Assembly: GCA_001767915.1 (NCBI GenBank) | Contig: MEMI01000040.1 | Span: 3,222 to 58,226, forward strand | Reading direction: 5' to 3' | Length of the DNA: 55,005 bases | DNA from: Alphaproteobacteria bacterium RIFCSPHIGHO2_02_FULL_46_13 | GTDB taxonomy: Bacteria; Pseudomonadota; Alphaproteobacteria; Micavibrionales; Micavibrionaceae | Part shown: piece by piece, positions 10,183 to 20,090 of the stretch | Layout: each line of letters opens with the position of its first letter | How positions within the stretch are numbered: position 1 is the first letter of the stretch | Translations under genes and position numbers: made by a program | Notes under the pieces: generated by a model | The model's database searches: none | Told to the model about the DNA's origin: nothing | What the model saw: only the letters and a program-made list of their open reading frames with translations

Positions 10183-10614
10183 CTACACGCGTGTAAACAT
10201 CCCCTCGGCCAAGGTCGGATAACATCTTTTGAAGGCGGCAAATTTATCTTCGCCGATAGATTGCCAATGATGTTGCAAATCTTTCAGTGCGGCACTGGTG
10301 AGGCCGACTTCGTGAATGTCGCGCATCATAATATTATCAACCGATTCAAGATAGGATTCAGGGAAAGCCATGCGCGGGGCGCGCAACCCCAAGTCCACCA
10401 AGGTTTTGGCAACCACCGCATCTTGAATATCCATCATATCGGCCACGAACTGGGTGGCTGCCAGAATACGAATTTCAGGACGGGATGTCGGTACGGTACG
10501 CAAATGACGCATAAACCGTGCGTAAATTTCCATCTCGAATTCGGCCTTCATATCTGTCGGCGGAAAAGGTAATACGATGTTTGTTCCCTCGAAATTATTA
10601 TCATTACTTTTCAT
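10183..10614 (-). CDS. Uncharacterised protein, paralogue of the next gene
   Basis: ATG at 10614 with SD AGGAGG (revcomp of 'caacctcctg'). Shares 'AEFEME(I/V)Y.RFMR', 'QFVADMM', 'LVDLGLRAPRMAFPE.YLE', 'L.HHWQ..', 'YPTL' with 10724..11146. Confidence 0.7.
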   Translation of the reverse strand: MKSNDNNFEGTNIVLPFPPTDMKAEFEMEIYARFMRHLRTVPTSRPEIRILAATQFVADMMDIQDAVVAKTLVDLGLRAPRMAFPESYLESVDNIMMRDIHEVGLTSAALKDLQHHWQSIGEDKFAAFKRCYPTLAEGMFTRV

Positions 10615-10723
10615 GGCAACCTCCTGTTGGGTTCTCTTAAGTCCACCATTATGGATTCGTATTAACAGAGTCTTAAAACCGCCGATTTGTTCCCGAAAAC
10701 CGCGCTTTTGCTGTGGATAACTC

Positions 10724-11146
10724 TTATGCCGACCTGCTGACAAGGGTTGGATAGGTCATACCGAAGGAAGAAAGCTTCTCTTCCCGCATGGCCTGCCAAT
10801 GATGCCGCAAATCTCTGAGTGCCCGATTGGAATATCCGAAATCATGAATTCCCCGCATCGCCAATTGATCAATAAATTCCAGATACGCTTCAGGAAAGGC
10901 CATGCGTGGAGCGCGCAATCCCAGATCAACCAGAATCTTACTGACTTGAATAATCGGGGCTTGCATCATGTCCGCTACAAACTGGATCGCCATGCATATC
11001 TTCATATCCAACTGTTGGTTTGAAATAGGACGCATGCACCGCATAAACCTCACATAAACTTCCATTTCAAATTCTGCCTCCACCTGAAGGGGGGGCAAAG
11101 GAAGCAATATGTTCGCACACTCAGAATAACCATCGTTTTTTATCAT
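10724..11146 (-). CDS. Uncharacterised protein, paralogue of the previous gene
   Basis: See 10183..10614; SD AGAAGG upstream of ATG at 11146. Confidence 0.7.
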   Translation of the reverse strand: MIKNDGYSECANILLPLPPLQVEAEFEMEVYVRFMRCMRPISNQQLDMKICMAIQFVADMMQAPIIQVSKILVDLGLRAPRMAFPEAYLEFIDQLAMRGIHDFGYSNRALRDLRHHWQAMREEKLSSFGMTYPTLVSRSA

Positions 11147-11346
11147 TATAAACCTTCTTTGTTTTGATGCGTCACCATCCTCTATTCTGATTAAAAGAGT
11201 CTTAAAATTGTTTTTAAATTGTTTTTTTTATAAGTATTTATTGAATCTAATATAAGTTTCGTTTCGAAACGTATAGTTCCCACAATTCCCGCCACCCCTT
11301 ATATTATCGGTTGGACGAACAGAATGGCTCTGCTAATCTCTGGTCT

Positions 11347-13164
11347 ATGATTGCCCTCCAGACCCATATCCGCCTTTCTGCCGCCCTGCTCTGCCTACTG
11401 GTCTCTCCCGCTTTTGCGGCAGATCATCAACATGGCCTTGCGATGGTGGGGTCACCGTCAATGCCTGAGGGGTTCACCCATTTTAAATACGCCAACCCTG
11501 ATGCCCCTAAAGGCGGCACGTTTAAACAGGCCATCCTCGGAAATTTTGATACACTCAATCCGTTCAGTTTAAAGGGCACAGCGGCGCAAAGTCTAAATCT
11601 TGTCTATGATCGTTTGATGATGCGATCATGGGATGAACCTTTCACGCTTTACCCGCTGATTGCCGAATCGATTGATGTACCGAATGACAGATCATCGATC
11701 ACCTTCCACCTCAACCCACATGCAAAATTCCAAGACGGATCACCAATCCTTTCGGGTGATGTTTTATTCTCGTTCAATATTTTGAAAGAGAATGGTCGCC
11801 CCAATATGCGGAATACTTATAAGATGGTATCGCATGTTGATAAGATTGATGATCGTACAATCAAATTCACCTTGTCGAATGACCGCACCAAAGAAACCGT
11901 CATGATCCTCGCCATGATGCCTGTCCTCTCGCAAAAATGGTGGGCGAACAGGGACCTGAATAAAACGATTTTAACACCGCCCAATTCCACAGGGCCGTAT
12001 CGCATTACGTCGGTTGATATTGGTCGCCGCATTGTCATGGAACGCAACCCCGATTACTGGGCAAAAGATTTGCCCGTTGCCAAAGGCCAATATAATTTTG
12101 ACCGTATCATTTTTAATTATTTCAAAAATCAAACCAGCGCCTTTGAAAGTTTTAAAGCGGGCGATACAGATATATGGATCGATATGAATCCGGGACACTG
12201 GGCAAATGCCTATGACTTCCCCGCGGCCAAAAACCGAAGCGTGATCCGCGAAGAAATCGCCCATCATCGTGTTGAAAAAATGTGGGGCTTTATTTTTAAT
12301 TCTGCCCGTCCGCCATTTGATGACCGTAATGTCCGCAAAGCCCTCTCACTCGTTCTTGATTACGACTGGATCAATAAAAATATTTTCTACGGACAATATA
12401 AAACACTGAACAGTTTCTTTCCCAATTCCTATCTGGCGGCAACAGGACTGCCCAGTGAAGATGAATTGAAATATCTGACACCGTATAAAGATAAACTTCC
12501 CGCCGATGTTTTTGGATCAGCATGGACGCCTCCCGCCACAGGAAGCCAATCATCCATTCGCACCAACCGCCTTGCGGCGGATAAACTCCTCACCTCTGCG
12601 GGCTGGGTCATTCGGGATGGTGTTCGCGTCAATGCCAAAACGGCTAAGGCTCTTGATTTTGAAATCCTGATCGGATCACCGGACGAAGAAAAATTGGCAC
12701 TCGCCTTTAAACGCTCTCTCGCTGGTTTGGGGATAAATGTTAAACTGCGGATACTGGATGCCGCTGCGTTCCAATCGCGCCTCAGTGACTATGATTACGA
12801 TATGATGCTGTATAACTGGCAAAACACTCTCTCCCCGGGATCAGAGCAAGCCGTCTATTGGGGATGCGCCGCCGCATCCCAAAAAGGCCGTTTTAACTAT
12901 GCCCAGATTTGCAACCCTGCCATTGATAATCTGGTGACCATTATCCCCAACTCCAAGACAAGCGAAGAAATGACCTCTGCCGTACGGGCGCTTGACCGTA
13001 TTTTGATGTCTGAAAGCTATGTGATTCCCCTTTTCTATACAGGACGGGATTTTGTGGCCTCTTGGAACAGAATTTCGCACCCTGAAAAGCCCTCTCTCTA
13101 TGGGAATATCATGGAAAGCTGGTGGTATTCGGGAGAAAATTCAAAATCTGTAAATCAGCATTGA
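11347..13164 (+). CDS. Extracellular solute-binding protein family 5 (YejA-like peptide-binding protein)
   Basis: Signal peptide then 'KYANPDAPKGGTFKQAILGNFDTLNPFSLKG'; 'NSTGPYRITSVDIGRRIVMERNPDYW'. Confidence 0.9.
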   Translation: MIALQTHIRLSAALLCLLVSPAFAADHQHGLAMVGSPSMPEGFTHFKYANPDAPKGGTFKQAILGNFDTLNPFSLKGTAAQSLNLVYDRLMMRSWDEPFTLYPLIAESIDVPNDRSSITFHLNPHAKFQDGSPILSGDVLFSFNILKENGRPNMRNTYKMVSHVDKIDDRTIKFTLSNDRTKETVMILAMMPVLSQKWWANRDLNKTILTPPNSTGPYRITSVDIGRRIVMERNPDYWAKDLPVAKGQYNFDRIIFNYFKNQTSAFESFKAGDTDIWIDMNPGHWANAYDFPAAKNRSVIREEIAHHRVEKMWGFIFNSARPPFDDRNVRKALSLVLDYDWINKNIFYGQYKTLNSFFPNSYLAATGLPSEDELKYLTPYKDKLPADVFGSAWTPPATGSQSSIRTNRLAADKLLTSAGWVIRDGVRVNAKTAKALDFEILIGSPDEEKLALAFKRSLAGLGINVKLRILDAAAFQSRLSDYDYDMMLYNWQNTLSPGSEQAVYWGCAAASQKGRFNYAQICNPAIDNLVTIIPNSKTSEEMTSAVRALDRILMSESYVIPLFYTGRDFVASWNRISHPEKPSLYGNIMESWWYSGENSKSVNQH

Positions 13165-13229
13165 GGAAATTGGAAAACCCTGTTATTCTATCGGAACTTA
13201 ATTTTTAATCTGTCAAATCAGGTCTTATA

Positions 13230-13748
13230 ATGAAATATACATCCCTTCTCCTTTTGTCAGCATTCTCTGTTTTGTCCCTCGCGGCCTGCACAGACATGAA
13301 CAAAGAATTAGACGAAAACGCTCGTTACTGGCAACGCCGCGACACAACCGATGCGATTTACCAGCAAGGGCCGAAGGCACAACAAATGTTGTTCCAAGAT
13401 ATCGCGTTCTGTACCGCGTCGATTAATGAAATGCAAAGAATGGGCGCTATCCGCGAAGCTGTACCTCCTGAAACATTCGACAGCAACGGTTCGCCACTTG
13501 CCCCTGATTCTCCGGATGCCCGCCTTGCAAATTGGGACACCCCGAAACGTAATGGTTATATGCGCACCGAATATTATGATTACACAGATTTCGAAGGCTG
13601 CATGGATAACAAAGGCTGGGAACGCACAAAATACAACAACTATAGAACAGTTGACCGCGCCCGTGATACTTATATCGACACGATTGGGGCTGAGCGATAC
13701 CGCTCTACAATGGCCGCCAAAACCAAGTCTCGCGGTTACAACGAATAA
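13230..13748 (+). CDS. Hypothetical lipoprotein
   Basis: Lipobox-like signal 'LLLLSAFSVLSLAAC'. Confidence 0.65.
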   Translation: MKYTSLLLLSAFSVLSLAACTDMNKELDENARYWQRRDTTDAIYQQGPKAQQMLFQDIAFCTASINEMQRMGAIREAVPPETFDSNGSPLAPDSPDARLANWDTPKRNGYMRTEYYDYTDFEGCMDNKGWERTKYNNYRTVDRARDTYIDTIGAERYRSTMAAKTKSRGYNE

Positions 13749-13751
13749 TTT

Positions 13752-13776
13752 TAAACCCCCTCGCAAAGGGGGTTTA
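13752..13776. terminator. Rho-independent terminator
   Basis: AAACCCCC-tcgcaaa-GGGGGTTT. Confidence 0.7.
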
Positions 13777-13941
13777 GCTTTTCTGGCCTGCGAATCGCCT
13801 CTCATGCGACCCATCTGGCTAACCCCTTCATATATAAAGCAAAAACCAATTTAATAAAAAGCTGTCTCATCCCCATATTGGCTATAGACATTTCAGATAA
13901 ACTTGACTATAACCTTCCACACTTACCGATACTTCTAAAGT

Positions 13942-14017
13942 GCCTGTGTAGCTCAGTCGGTAGAGCAAGCGATTGAAAATCGCTGTGTCGCTGGTTCGAT
14001 TCCGGCCACAGGCACCA
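13942..14017 (+). tRNA. tRNA-Phe (anticodon GAA), CCA encoded
   Basis: GCCTGTG TA GCTC AGTCGGTA GAGC A AGCGA TTGAAAA TCGCT GTGTC GCTGG TTCGATT CCGGC CACAGGC A CCA, 76 nt cloverleaf. Confidence 0.97.
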
Positions 14018-14075
14018 TCTTTCCCCCGACCATCCCGACAACTTGTATTTCACCGCTGTGATGTTAATATCGGGC

Positions 14076-14771
14076 ATGACCCCATTTATCATATCCCCCA
14101 ATTTGACTGGCCTTGTGTTTGTAATCGGCAAAGACGCATCGACCTTTCTGCAGAACCTGATCACCAACGATATTGAATTGCTGGCGACACAGGACATCAT
14201 CCACGCCTGCCTACTGACGCCGCAGGGTAAATATCTCCACGACTTTTATATCCGCCGTATTGATGGCGGATATGCGATTGCATGCGAAGGTGGCGCGCGG
14301 TGCGAAGATCTCGTCCGCCGCCTGAAAATTTATAAACTCCGCGCGGATGTCACAATCGAAACCAAATTCGTTGGAACCGATGACTGGGTGAGCGAAGATG
14401 ATGACGAATATAAAATGTGGGATGCCGACCGCATTGAAAAATCTTTACCCGACGGCTCGCGCGATGCCGAAATCGGCGTATCCACCTTGGCTGAACTGAA
14501 TCTGGATGAAAGCACTGTGTCCTACACCAAGGGGTGTTATATCGGACAGGAACTGGTCGCCCGTATGCACAACCGCAATCTGGGCAAGAAACATCTGGTC
14601 GGCGTTGAATTTAAAGATACCCCGCCCGCCCATGGCACAGAGATCGATGGCTTCGGCCTGATGCGATCTTCTTGCGGAAAAAAGGGGTTGATCCTGATGG
14701 CGCGTGAAACCGAAGAACTGATTAAACAAGGGAAAATTGACAATGCTCCGTTTCGCCTTCTGGGACTGTGA
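14076..14771 (+). CDS. ygfZ: YgfZ/GcvT-domain folate-binding protein
   Basis: Signature 'YTKGCYIGQELVARMHNR'; 'FLQNLITNDI'. Confidence 0.9.
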   Translation: MTPFIISPNLTGLVFVIGKDASTFLQNLITNDIELLATQDIIHACLLTPQGKYLHDFYIRRIDGGYAIACEGGARCEDLVRRLKIYKLRADVTIETKFVGTDDWVSEDDDEYKMWDADRIEKSLPDGSRDAEIGVSTLAELNLDESTVSYTKGCYIGQELVARMHNRNLGKKHLVGVEFKDTPPAHGTEIDGFGLMRSSCGKKGLILMARETEELIKQGKIDNAPFRLLGL

Positions 14772-15414
14772 TAATACCCTTGTTGAAAATGCCCCGTTGC
14801 ATTGGAAGAAACATGAAACCATCCTGTTAAAGCATGGCTACACATTATCGCCCGATGTGAAACATACTTTCTATCAAAATAACGGTAATCAAAACTGGCA
14901 ATGGATGGTTGAAAATATCGGCCTGACCATTCCATGCGAAGACTATTTGAAAGAAGTCGATGCATGGTATCACGCCAATGTGCATGAGGTTCCTTTTCGT
15001 GGCGGTGTTCCGTGGGCACTCGACTATTTCAAGACCCATGGCGTTAAACAATGCGTGGTCACCAACGCCCGCCGTTCATCGGTTGAACCGATGCTGAATG
15101 TCAAAGGCATTTCCCCCTATTTTGAATTTGCGTGGTGCAAAGAAAATTATTCGGCACGCAAACCCGACCCCATGCCCTATTTAACTGCTCTTGAAAATAT
15201 GGAACGCCTGACAGGCCAAAAAATTGATAAATCCGAATGTCTGGCAATTGAAGATGACCCTCTGGGCGTCACCGCAGCGCATTTGGCGGGGCTCCCCGTT
15301 ATTCAACGCCGCTACGAACGCGATGAAACCCCGTCCCCGCACGCCGACATTTCCGTCTTTGATGAAGATGACTTTATCGCGGCGATCCTTAATATGTCAT
15401 TATCTACCGATTAA
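14743..15414 (+). CDS. HAD family hydrolase
   Basis: 'FAFWDCDNTLVENAPLHW', 'CVVTNARRS', 'ECLAIEDDPLGVTAAHLAGL'; overlaps the 3' end of ygfZ. Confidence 0.88.
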   Translation: MLRFAFWDCDNTLVENAPLHWKKHETILLKHGYTLSPDVKHTFYQNNGNQNWQWMVENIGLTIPCEDYLKEVDAWYHANVHEVPFRGGVPWALDYFKTHGVKQCVVTNARRSSVEPMLNVKGISPYFEFAWCKENYSARKPDPMPYLTALENMERLTGQKIDKSECLAIEDDPLGVTAAHLAGLPVIQRRYERDETPSPHADISVFDEDDFIAAILNMSLSTD

Positions 15415-15447
15415 AAATAAAATTTATCTTTTACACTGGAGTCTTAC

Positions 15448-15681
15448 ATGAAACTCATGGTTCTTAACCTACCCCGTGACTTTACCGAACAAGCATTGGC
15501 TGAACTTTTCAAATGGTACGGCAATATCAAATCATGCGACTTGATATTGGATGAAACCACAGGAAAATCAAAAGGCTTTGGTTTTGTTGAAATGGCTCTC
15601 GCACATGAAGGGCAGAAAGCCGTCGCAGCCCTTCACGGCAAGCAGATCGGCAAGGGAAAAATCCGCGTTAAAGAAGCATAA
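15448..15681 (+). CDS. RRM-domain RNA-binding protein
   Basis: RNP2-like 'MVLNLP', RNP1 'KGFGFVEM'; 77 aa. Confidence 0.9.
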   Translation: MKLMVLNLPRDFTEQALAELFKWYGNIKSCDLILDETTGKSKGFGFVEMALAHEGQKAVAALHGKQIGKGKIRVKEA

Positions 15682-15731
15682 ACAAGGTAGTCATTTCAAA
15701 TAAATTTATTCATATCAACCTCTTGTGTTGA

Positions 15732-16328
15732 TTATAAAATATTTAAAACTTTCTTCTTTGACTCTGATACTTCCGCCTCGCGTAAATATAATGGTGTCGG
15801 CGCGATACTTGGATCATATCCTGTTTGTCCCATATATTTTTCTGCGCCCATTTTTGCAAGAGTCAGAATATCCGGCACAATATCCTTGATGATTGAGCCT
15901 TGATAATTTTCGACATCTTCCATGCTCCAGATTTTAGGATCAGTCCCCTCACCGACCTGTCCGTAAAAATCATCGCGCTTCGTATCGATTAAAAACAAAG
16001 TGTGTTGATTATCCGGATACACGCGTGCGATGACGTCCAGAGTTGACAATCCTAACACAGGAATATTCAGAGCCAGCCCCAAAGTTTTTGCCGTTGCCAA
16101 CCCGATTCGAACCCCTGTGAATGACCCCGGCCCGCGTGTGACAACAATAGAACCGATCTCTTTCATCGTTAAATTCGCCTCTTGGACGACATTTTCGACC
16201 ATAGGAATCAAAAATTCGGCCTGCCCACGGTCAGTTTCCATTCGTTTTTGATAAAAAGCGGATGTTTCCGTATTCAAAATAGCTACGGAACAGCCATTTA
16301 CCGAGACATCAATTGCCAAAACATGCAT
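15732..16328 (-). CDS. tsaB: tRNA threonylcarbamoyladenosine biosynthesis protein TsaB
   Basis: 'MHVLAIDVSVNGCSVAILN', 'VTRGPGSFTGVRIGLATAKTLGLALNIPVLGLSTLDVIA'. Confidence 0.93.
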   Translation of the reverse strand: MHVLAIDVSVNGCSVAILNTETSAFYQKRMETDRGQAEFLIPMVENVVQEANLTMKEIGSIVVTRGPGSFTGVRIGLATAKTLGLALNIPVLGLSTLDVIARVYPDNQHTLFLIDTKRDDFYGQVGEGTDPKIWSMEDVENYQGSIIKDIVPDILTLAKMGAEKYMGQTGYDPSIAPTPLYLREAEVSESKKKVLNIL

Positions 16329-16391
16329 TTTTTCTACTTTTTTCAAGAGGTTATTGCCAGTAAGGTTTGGGACGATTATAGTCACCCCATC

Positions 16392-17480
16392 ATGTACTGC
16401 AAGTTGATACTCGTTTCCTTAAGCCTTATTTCAACCATGTTCTATGGGGTTATGGGCGCAAGGGCAGAAACCACACCCGAAGATTTGAATTCTGCGGTCG
16501 TCTACGCTTATTTCCGCGTCGGGGATGATGACCGTGCCGTACCGGGCATTTCCACTGATGATTTTAAATTACAAATTGATGAAATCACCAATCCGGACAA
16601 TGACTATAATCTGGTGTCCGTTGATACGATTTTAAAGGCACAGGATAACAATTCCCCTCTGCCCCCTCGCTCTATCTCCCTGACATTCGAAGGGAGCGAC
16701 AGCTCGTTCATCCGAAATGCCTTTCCACTTTTAAAAGACAATAACATTCCCTTCACCCTGTTCATATCGGCTGGCCTGATTGACCAAGCGGAAAAAACAG
16801 GCGACACCTCTATCCTTACATGGAACGATGTGCGGACGATTGCAAAATCAAATCTGGCAACCATCGGCATGACATCCTATGCCTATAATCATGTGGATGA
16901 TAAAAATGCAGAATCCTTGGCAGCCGACACAAACCGCGCCCGCGAACGATTCCGTACCGAAATGAAAACCGAGCCGCGCTATTTCTCCTATCCCTATGGC
17001 GAAACGACACGCGACTATTTAAATGTCATCTCAAAACAAGGATTCGTGGCAAGCTTCGGCCAACAATCCGGTGCCATCGGAAAATCCAGCCCGCGGTCAA
17101 TTCTTCCGCGATATACAGTTGTCGATAGTTTCACCGACCTTGACCGTTTCAAAATGACGGCACTGTCCCTTCCGTTTCCGGTTTCTGATATAGAACCATC
17201 AACGACCGTCATCACCACCAACCCACCCCATCCCGGGTTTACGGTCAGTTCAGAAATTTCCGATACTGATTTGAAAAAGATGAAATGCTTTGCATCAGGC
17301 ATTGATAAACTAGACATTGAGAAAATTGGCGCCCGCCATTTCGAAATCCGCTTCTCGAACGCATTCGAAGACAGCAAAGGCCGTTTAAACTGCACTCTTC
17401 CGGCCGCACCATTAGATGGAACAGACGAACCGCGTTGGCGTTGGCTGGGATTTTTGTTTGCGATACCTGACGGGACTTAA
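16392..17480 (+). CDS. CE4 polysaccharide deacetylase-like protein, apparently lacking catalytic residues
   Basis: Signal peptide; CE4-like 'ISLTFEGSDSSFIRNAFPLLKDNNIPFTLFIS' and 'PRYFSYPYGETT'. Confidence 0.75.
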   Translation: MYCKLILVSLSLISTMFYGVMGARAETTPEDLNSAVVYAYFRVGDDDRAVPGISTDDFKLQIDEITNPDNDYNLVSVDTILKAQDNNSPLPPRSISLTFEGSDSSFIRNAFPLLKDNNIPFTLFISAGLIDQAEKTGDTSILTWNDVRTIAKSNLATIGMTSYAYNHVDDKNAESLAADTNRARERFRTEMKTEPRYFSYPYGETTRDYLNVISKQGFVASFGQQSGAIGKSSPRSILPRYTVVDSFTDLDRFKMTALSLPFPVSDIEPSTTVITTNPPHPGFTVSSEISDTDLKKMKCFASGIDKLDIEKIGARHFEIRFSNAFEDSKGRLNCTLPAAPLDGTDEPRWRWLGFLFAIPDGT

Positions 17481-18031
17481 TCCGGCACGGCGCGGACTTC
17501 CAATACATCCGGCACAAAATGCCGTAACATATTTTCAATGCCTGATTTCAATGTCATGGTTGAACTGGGGCAACCTGCACACGCTCCGCGCATTTTCAGG
17601 AAGACGATGCCTTTCTCGAAACTATGAAAGACAATATCGCCACCATCTTTGGCAACGGCGGGGCGAACACGTTCATCGAGAATAGATTTAATTTTTTTGA
17701 CCGTCTCAGAATCTTCATCACCTGATACATCATCATCCGCCGTATCATTCATCAATGGTTTGTTCATGCTGAATTGTTCGAACAAAATGCCCAAGATATA
17801 TGTCTTGATATCCGACCAATCGACGATATCCGCTTTGGTGATTGATATAAAATCGGCGCCATAGAAAACACCCTTTACCCCGTCCACTTCGAACAAACGG
17901 ACAGCCAAGGGGGACTTGGCTGCGGCTTCTTCAGGGGTGCGGAATTCGGCAACGCCCTGCGCCATCACCACACACCCCGGAAGGAATTTCAGGGTCTGCG
18001 GGTTAGGCGTTGCTTCGGTTTGTATAAACAT
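17477..18031 (-). CDS. NifU family Fe-S scaffold protein (Nfu type)
   Basis: 'MFIQTEATPNPQTLKFLPG' N domain and C-terminal 'GACAGCPSSTMTLKSGIENML'. Confidence 0.93.
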   Translation of the reverse strand: MFIQTEATPNPQTLKFLPGCVVMAQGVAEFRTPEEAAAKSPLAVRLFEVDGVKGVFYGADFISITKADIVDWSDIKTYILGILFEQFSMNKPLMNDTADDDVSGDEDSETVKKIKSILDERVRPAVAKDGGDIVFHSFEKGIVFLKMRGACAGCPSSTMTLKSGIENMLRHFVPDVLEVRAVPD

Positions 18032-18033
18032 GA

Positions 18034-18705
18034 TTAGTATATAGAGCGGCTAACAGCATTCGGGAAGGGCACATCAATTGTTCCCATGGTGTTCAAGAAA
18101 TTGCGGTAATCGCCGACAACCAATTCATGATAGTATTTTTTGAAAGAGATGGATTTGAAAAAGTCCATAAACTGAACATGATATTGACCATAGACAGGCA
18201 ATGCCGAAGAACATTCAGCAACATAGACTTTATCACCATAATTGGTAACAGCCATAATGCCACCACGATCGGTTGAATCATCTGCATTCACCGATGTGGG
18301 TGGTGTCAGGAAGGATACCAAAGCCATACTGGAAAACCCCTGCCCCAATCCGGCATTATCCGCATAACGGATCATGTTCACAGAATTATAATTGGTTGCA
18401 TATTTTTCCCAGAAATTCATGGCAAAATTCTTGTCACGAATGTCGGCACGATATTTGGTCGGATAAATCACAAATCTTTTATCTTCTTGCGCACTGATTT
18501 TACAAGTGGCATTGCCATCTCCCGATGGGACTGACAAAGTAATCACGTCAATCGGCGATTGATTATTGGTTTGAGCCCAAGTGTCAGGGAAGGAAACGGT
18601 GAGCCCTGTTTTAGCATCTGTCCACACGTTATAATCCGCCTTGGCAGACCCGATAAACGCGCTCAAAGCCACCGCAGTCATCAAACTCAATCTTAAAATT
18701 TTCAT
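18034..18705 (-). CDS. Hypothetical secreted protein
   Basis: Signal peptide 'MKILRLSLMTAVALSAFIGSAKA'. Confidence 0.65.
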   Translation of the reverse strand: MKILRLSLMTAVALSAFIGSAKADYNVWTDAKTGLTVSFPDTWAQTNNQSPIDVITLSVPSGDGNATCKISAQEDKRFVIYPTKYRADIRDKNFAMNFWEKYATNYNSVNMIRYADNAGLGQGFSSMALVSFLTPPTSVNADDSTDRGGIMAVTNYGDKVYVAECSSALPVYGQYHVQFMDFFKSISFKKYYHELVVGDYRNFLNTMGTIDVPFPNAVSRSIY

Positions 18706-18859
18706 TGTTTATCCCTAAAACAGTTGGTTTTTAATATTCCGAAGCTATTTTGCTATTTTACCCTCAAAAAAGCAATCGGGAATTCAGCAATGCTCAATCT
18801 TACTCTTTAGATTCCGCAAATTTTACTGTAACATTTATTCAGTTTAAAAAGGATTTATT

Positions 18860-20068
18860 ATGACTAAAATCAAGGTTGCAAACCCGATCGTCGAAATCGA
18901 CGGAGACGAAATGACCCGTATCATATGGGGATGGATCAAGGACAAGTTGATTCACCCCTATCTGGACGTTGATTTGAAATATTACGATTTGTCGATCCAG
19001 AACCGCGATGCGACCGAAGATCAAGTGACGGTGGACGCTGCAAACGCGATCAAGCAATACCGTGTGGGCGTTAAATGCGCGACCATTACCCCTGACGAAG
19101 CCCGCGTTAAAGAATTTAATCTCAAGAAAATGTGGAAATCCCCGAACGGGACGATCCGCAATATTCTGGACGGAACGGTTTTCCGCGAACCGATTATTTG
19201 CAAAAACATTCCCCGCTACGTTCCAGGTTGGACATCACCAATCATCATTGGCCGTCACGCCTTTGGCGACCAATATAAAGCAACCGATTTCAAAGTCTCG
19301 AAACCCGGCAAACTGACCATGACCTTCCAACCCACGGACGGAAGCCCAGCGGAGACGCACGAGATTTTCGATTTCAAATCCTCTGGCGTTGCCATGGGAA
19401 TGTATAATGTGGACGACTCTATTCGCGGATTTGCGAAGGCCTGTTTTAACTACGCCCTCGCCCGCAACTGCCCGCTTTATATGTCCACCAAAAATACGAT
19501 TTTAAAGGCCTATGACGGCAAATTCATTGAAATCTTCAATGAAGTCTATGCTGAATTTAAAGCTGCCTTTGATAAAGCTGGCCTTACCTATGAACACCGC
19601 TTGATTGACGATATGGTGGCTTTTGCCATTAAATCGAATGGCGGGATGGTCTGGGCTTGTAAAAACTATGACGGCGATGTTCAATCTGACATTGTGGCGC
19701 AAGGGTTTGGCTCGCTCGGCCTGATGACCTCCGTCCTTTTGACCCCCGACGGGCAGATTGTGGAGGCTGAGGCCGCCCACGGGACAGTCACCCGCCATTT
19801 CCGCCAGTATCAAAAAGGCGAAAAAACCTCAACCAACCCGATTGCGTCGATCTTTGCATGGACTCAAGGCTTGAAATATCGCGGGCAATTCGATAATACA
19901 CCAGAGGTCGTGAAATTCGCAGATGCGCTGGAACGCGCCTGTGTCCTCACCGTTGAACGCGGAGACATGACCAAAGACTTGGCCTTACTGATCGGCAAAG
20001 ACCAACCTTATTTAACGACAGACATCTTCATGGATAAAGTCGCAGATACATTAAAAGAACTTTTATAA
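18860..20068 (+). CDS. icd: NADP-dependent isocitrate dehydrogenase
   Basis: '[29 protein letters not shown]', '[28 protein letters not shown]'. Confidence 0.96.
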   Translation: MTKIKVANPIVEIDGDEMTRIIWGWIKDKLIHPYLDVDLKYYDLSIQNRDATEDQVTVDAANAIKQYRVGVKCATITPDEARVKEFNLKKMWKSPNGTIRNILDGTVFREPIICKNIPRYVPGWTSPIIIGRHAFGDQYKATDFKVSKPGKLTMTFQPTDGSPAETHEIFDFKSSGVAMGMYNVDDSIRGFAKACFNYALARNCPLYMSTKNTILKAYDGKFIEIFNEVYAEFKAAFDKAGLTYEHRLIDDMVAFAIKSNGGMVWACKNYDGDVQSDIVAQGFGSLGLMTSVLLTPDGQIVEAEAAHGTVTRHFRQYQKGEKTSTNPIASIFAWTQGLKYRGQFDNTPEVVKFADALERACVLTVERGDMTKDLALLIGKDQPYLTTDIFMDKVADTLKELL

Positions 20069-20090
20069 ACGCTACCTACAGAGATTAAGA

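Noticed and set aside
13308-13854. Overlapping ORFs 13308..13814(-) and 13351..13854(+)
   Set aside because: Both overlap the lipoprotein gene 13230..13748 and run through the terminator; no recognisable domains.
1386-14017. tRNA-Leu and tRNA-Phe as integration sites of a genomic island
   Set aside because: Genes between and beside them are mostly ordinary; no integrase or duplicated tRNA 3' ends seen.
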